This document shows positions 12,845-12,878 of a stretch of DNA of 12,878 nt, piece by piece; positions within the stretch are counted from its first letter, which is position 1; each line of letters begins with the position of its first letter. The stretch is from Desulfofustis sp. (GTDB lineage Bacteria; Desulfobacterota; Desulfobulbia; Desulfobulbales; Desulfocapsaceae). Below the pieces are notes generated by a model, which made no database searches, was not told the origin of the DNA, and saw nothing but the letters and a program-made list of their open reading frames with translations. Location of the stretch: positions 1-12,878 of the forward strand of contig JARFQM010000421.1 of assembly GCA_029287755.1 (NCBI GenBank), read 5' to 3'. Both the position numbers and the translations under genes were made by a program.

Positions 12845-12878
12845 ACGTTCCTCTGCTGCCGTTCTTCAGCCTGGTAAA
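12845..12878 (-). promoter_or_regulatory. Start region of the FAD/Fe-S gene with Shine-Dalgarno site
   Basis: AGAGGA on the minus strand (12849-12854) lies 4 nt before the ATG. The remaining bases to the window end show no promoter, so transcription begins outside the window. Confidence 0.5.

Noticed and set aside
12164..12877. Plus-strand frame of 237 codons reaching the window end
   Set aside because: Antisense shadow of the FAD-binding domain coding region; no start signal or family motif.

Overview
The window is about 12.9 kb of bacterial DNA of moderate G+C, with close-packed genes and plain Shine-Dalgarno sites. Its left edge is an assembly end: bases 1-17 match the end of the Nextera transposon mosaic-end adapter and are not genomic. 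No rRNA, tRNA or taxonomic marker is present. The gene set (tripartite tricarboxylate transport, FCD-type GntR regulator, TSUP permease, FAD/Fe-S 2-hydroxyacid dehydrogenase fusion) fits a proteobacterium or Desulfobacterota-like organism, but this is inference.

Layout. (1) 18-2690, minus strand: a strong sigma-70-type promoter (about 2659-2687), a GntR/PdhR-like operator just downstream of it, then a sugar-phosphate-isomerase-like TIM barrel, a FadR/FCD GntR regulator, and a TctC-type periplasmic binding protein truncated by the contig end. The TctA/TctB membrane subunits would be expected beyond the edge. (2) 2793-3470, minus: a small class I SAM methyltransferase. (3) 3471-3883: a 413 bp gap holding a GC-rich stem-loop, a 141 bp MITE-like element with near-perfect terminal inverted repeats and a TGTT target duplication, and a terminator-like hairpin next to the next gene's ribosome binding site. 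(4) 3884-7821, plus: an MmgE/PrpD-family protein, a non-canonical enolase-superfamily protein (TTG start), and a clear D-tartrate dehydratase (TarD) with its catalytic residues intact. (5) 7822-8220: a non-coding gap. (6) 8221-9959, plus: a formyltransferase-fold protein and a TSUP (TauE/SafE) permease, probably one transcript. (7) 9980-12844, minus and convergent: a 954-residue FAD-linked oxidase fused to a GlpC-like iron-sulfur domain (D-lactate/D-2-hydroxyacid dehydrogenase type).

Read together, regions 1 and 4 look like a divergent uptake-and-breakdown locus for a hydroxylated dicarboxylate or sugar acid. A TTT binding protein captures the acid, a GntR regulator senses it, and PrpD-like, enolase-like and TIM-barrel enzymes funnel it through racemisation, dehydration or isomerisation. 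TarD converts D-tartrate to oxaloacetate. The flavo-iron-sulfur dehydrogenase could feed electrons from a D-2-hydroxyacid into the quinone pool. The true substrate and the order of steps cannot be read from the sequence. The least explained parts are the enolase homologue with altered active-site positions and the formyltransferase/TSUP pair.
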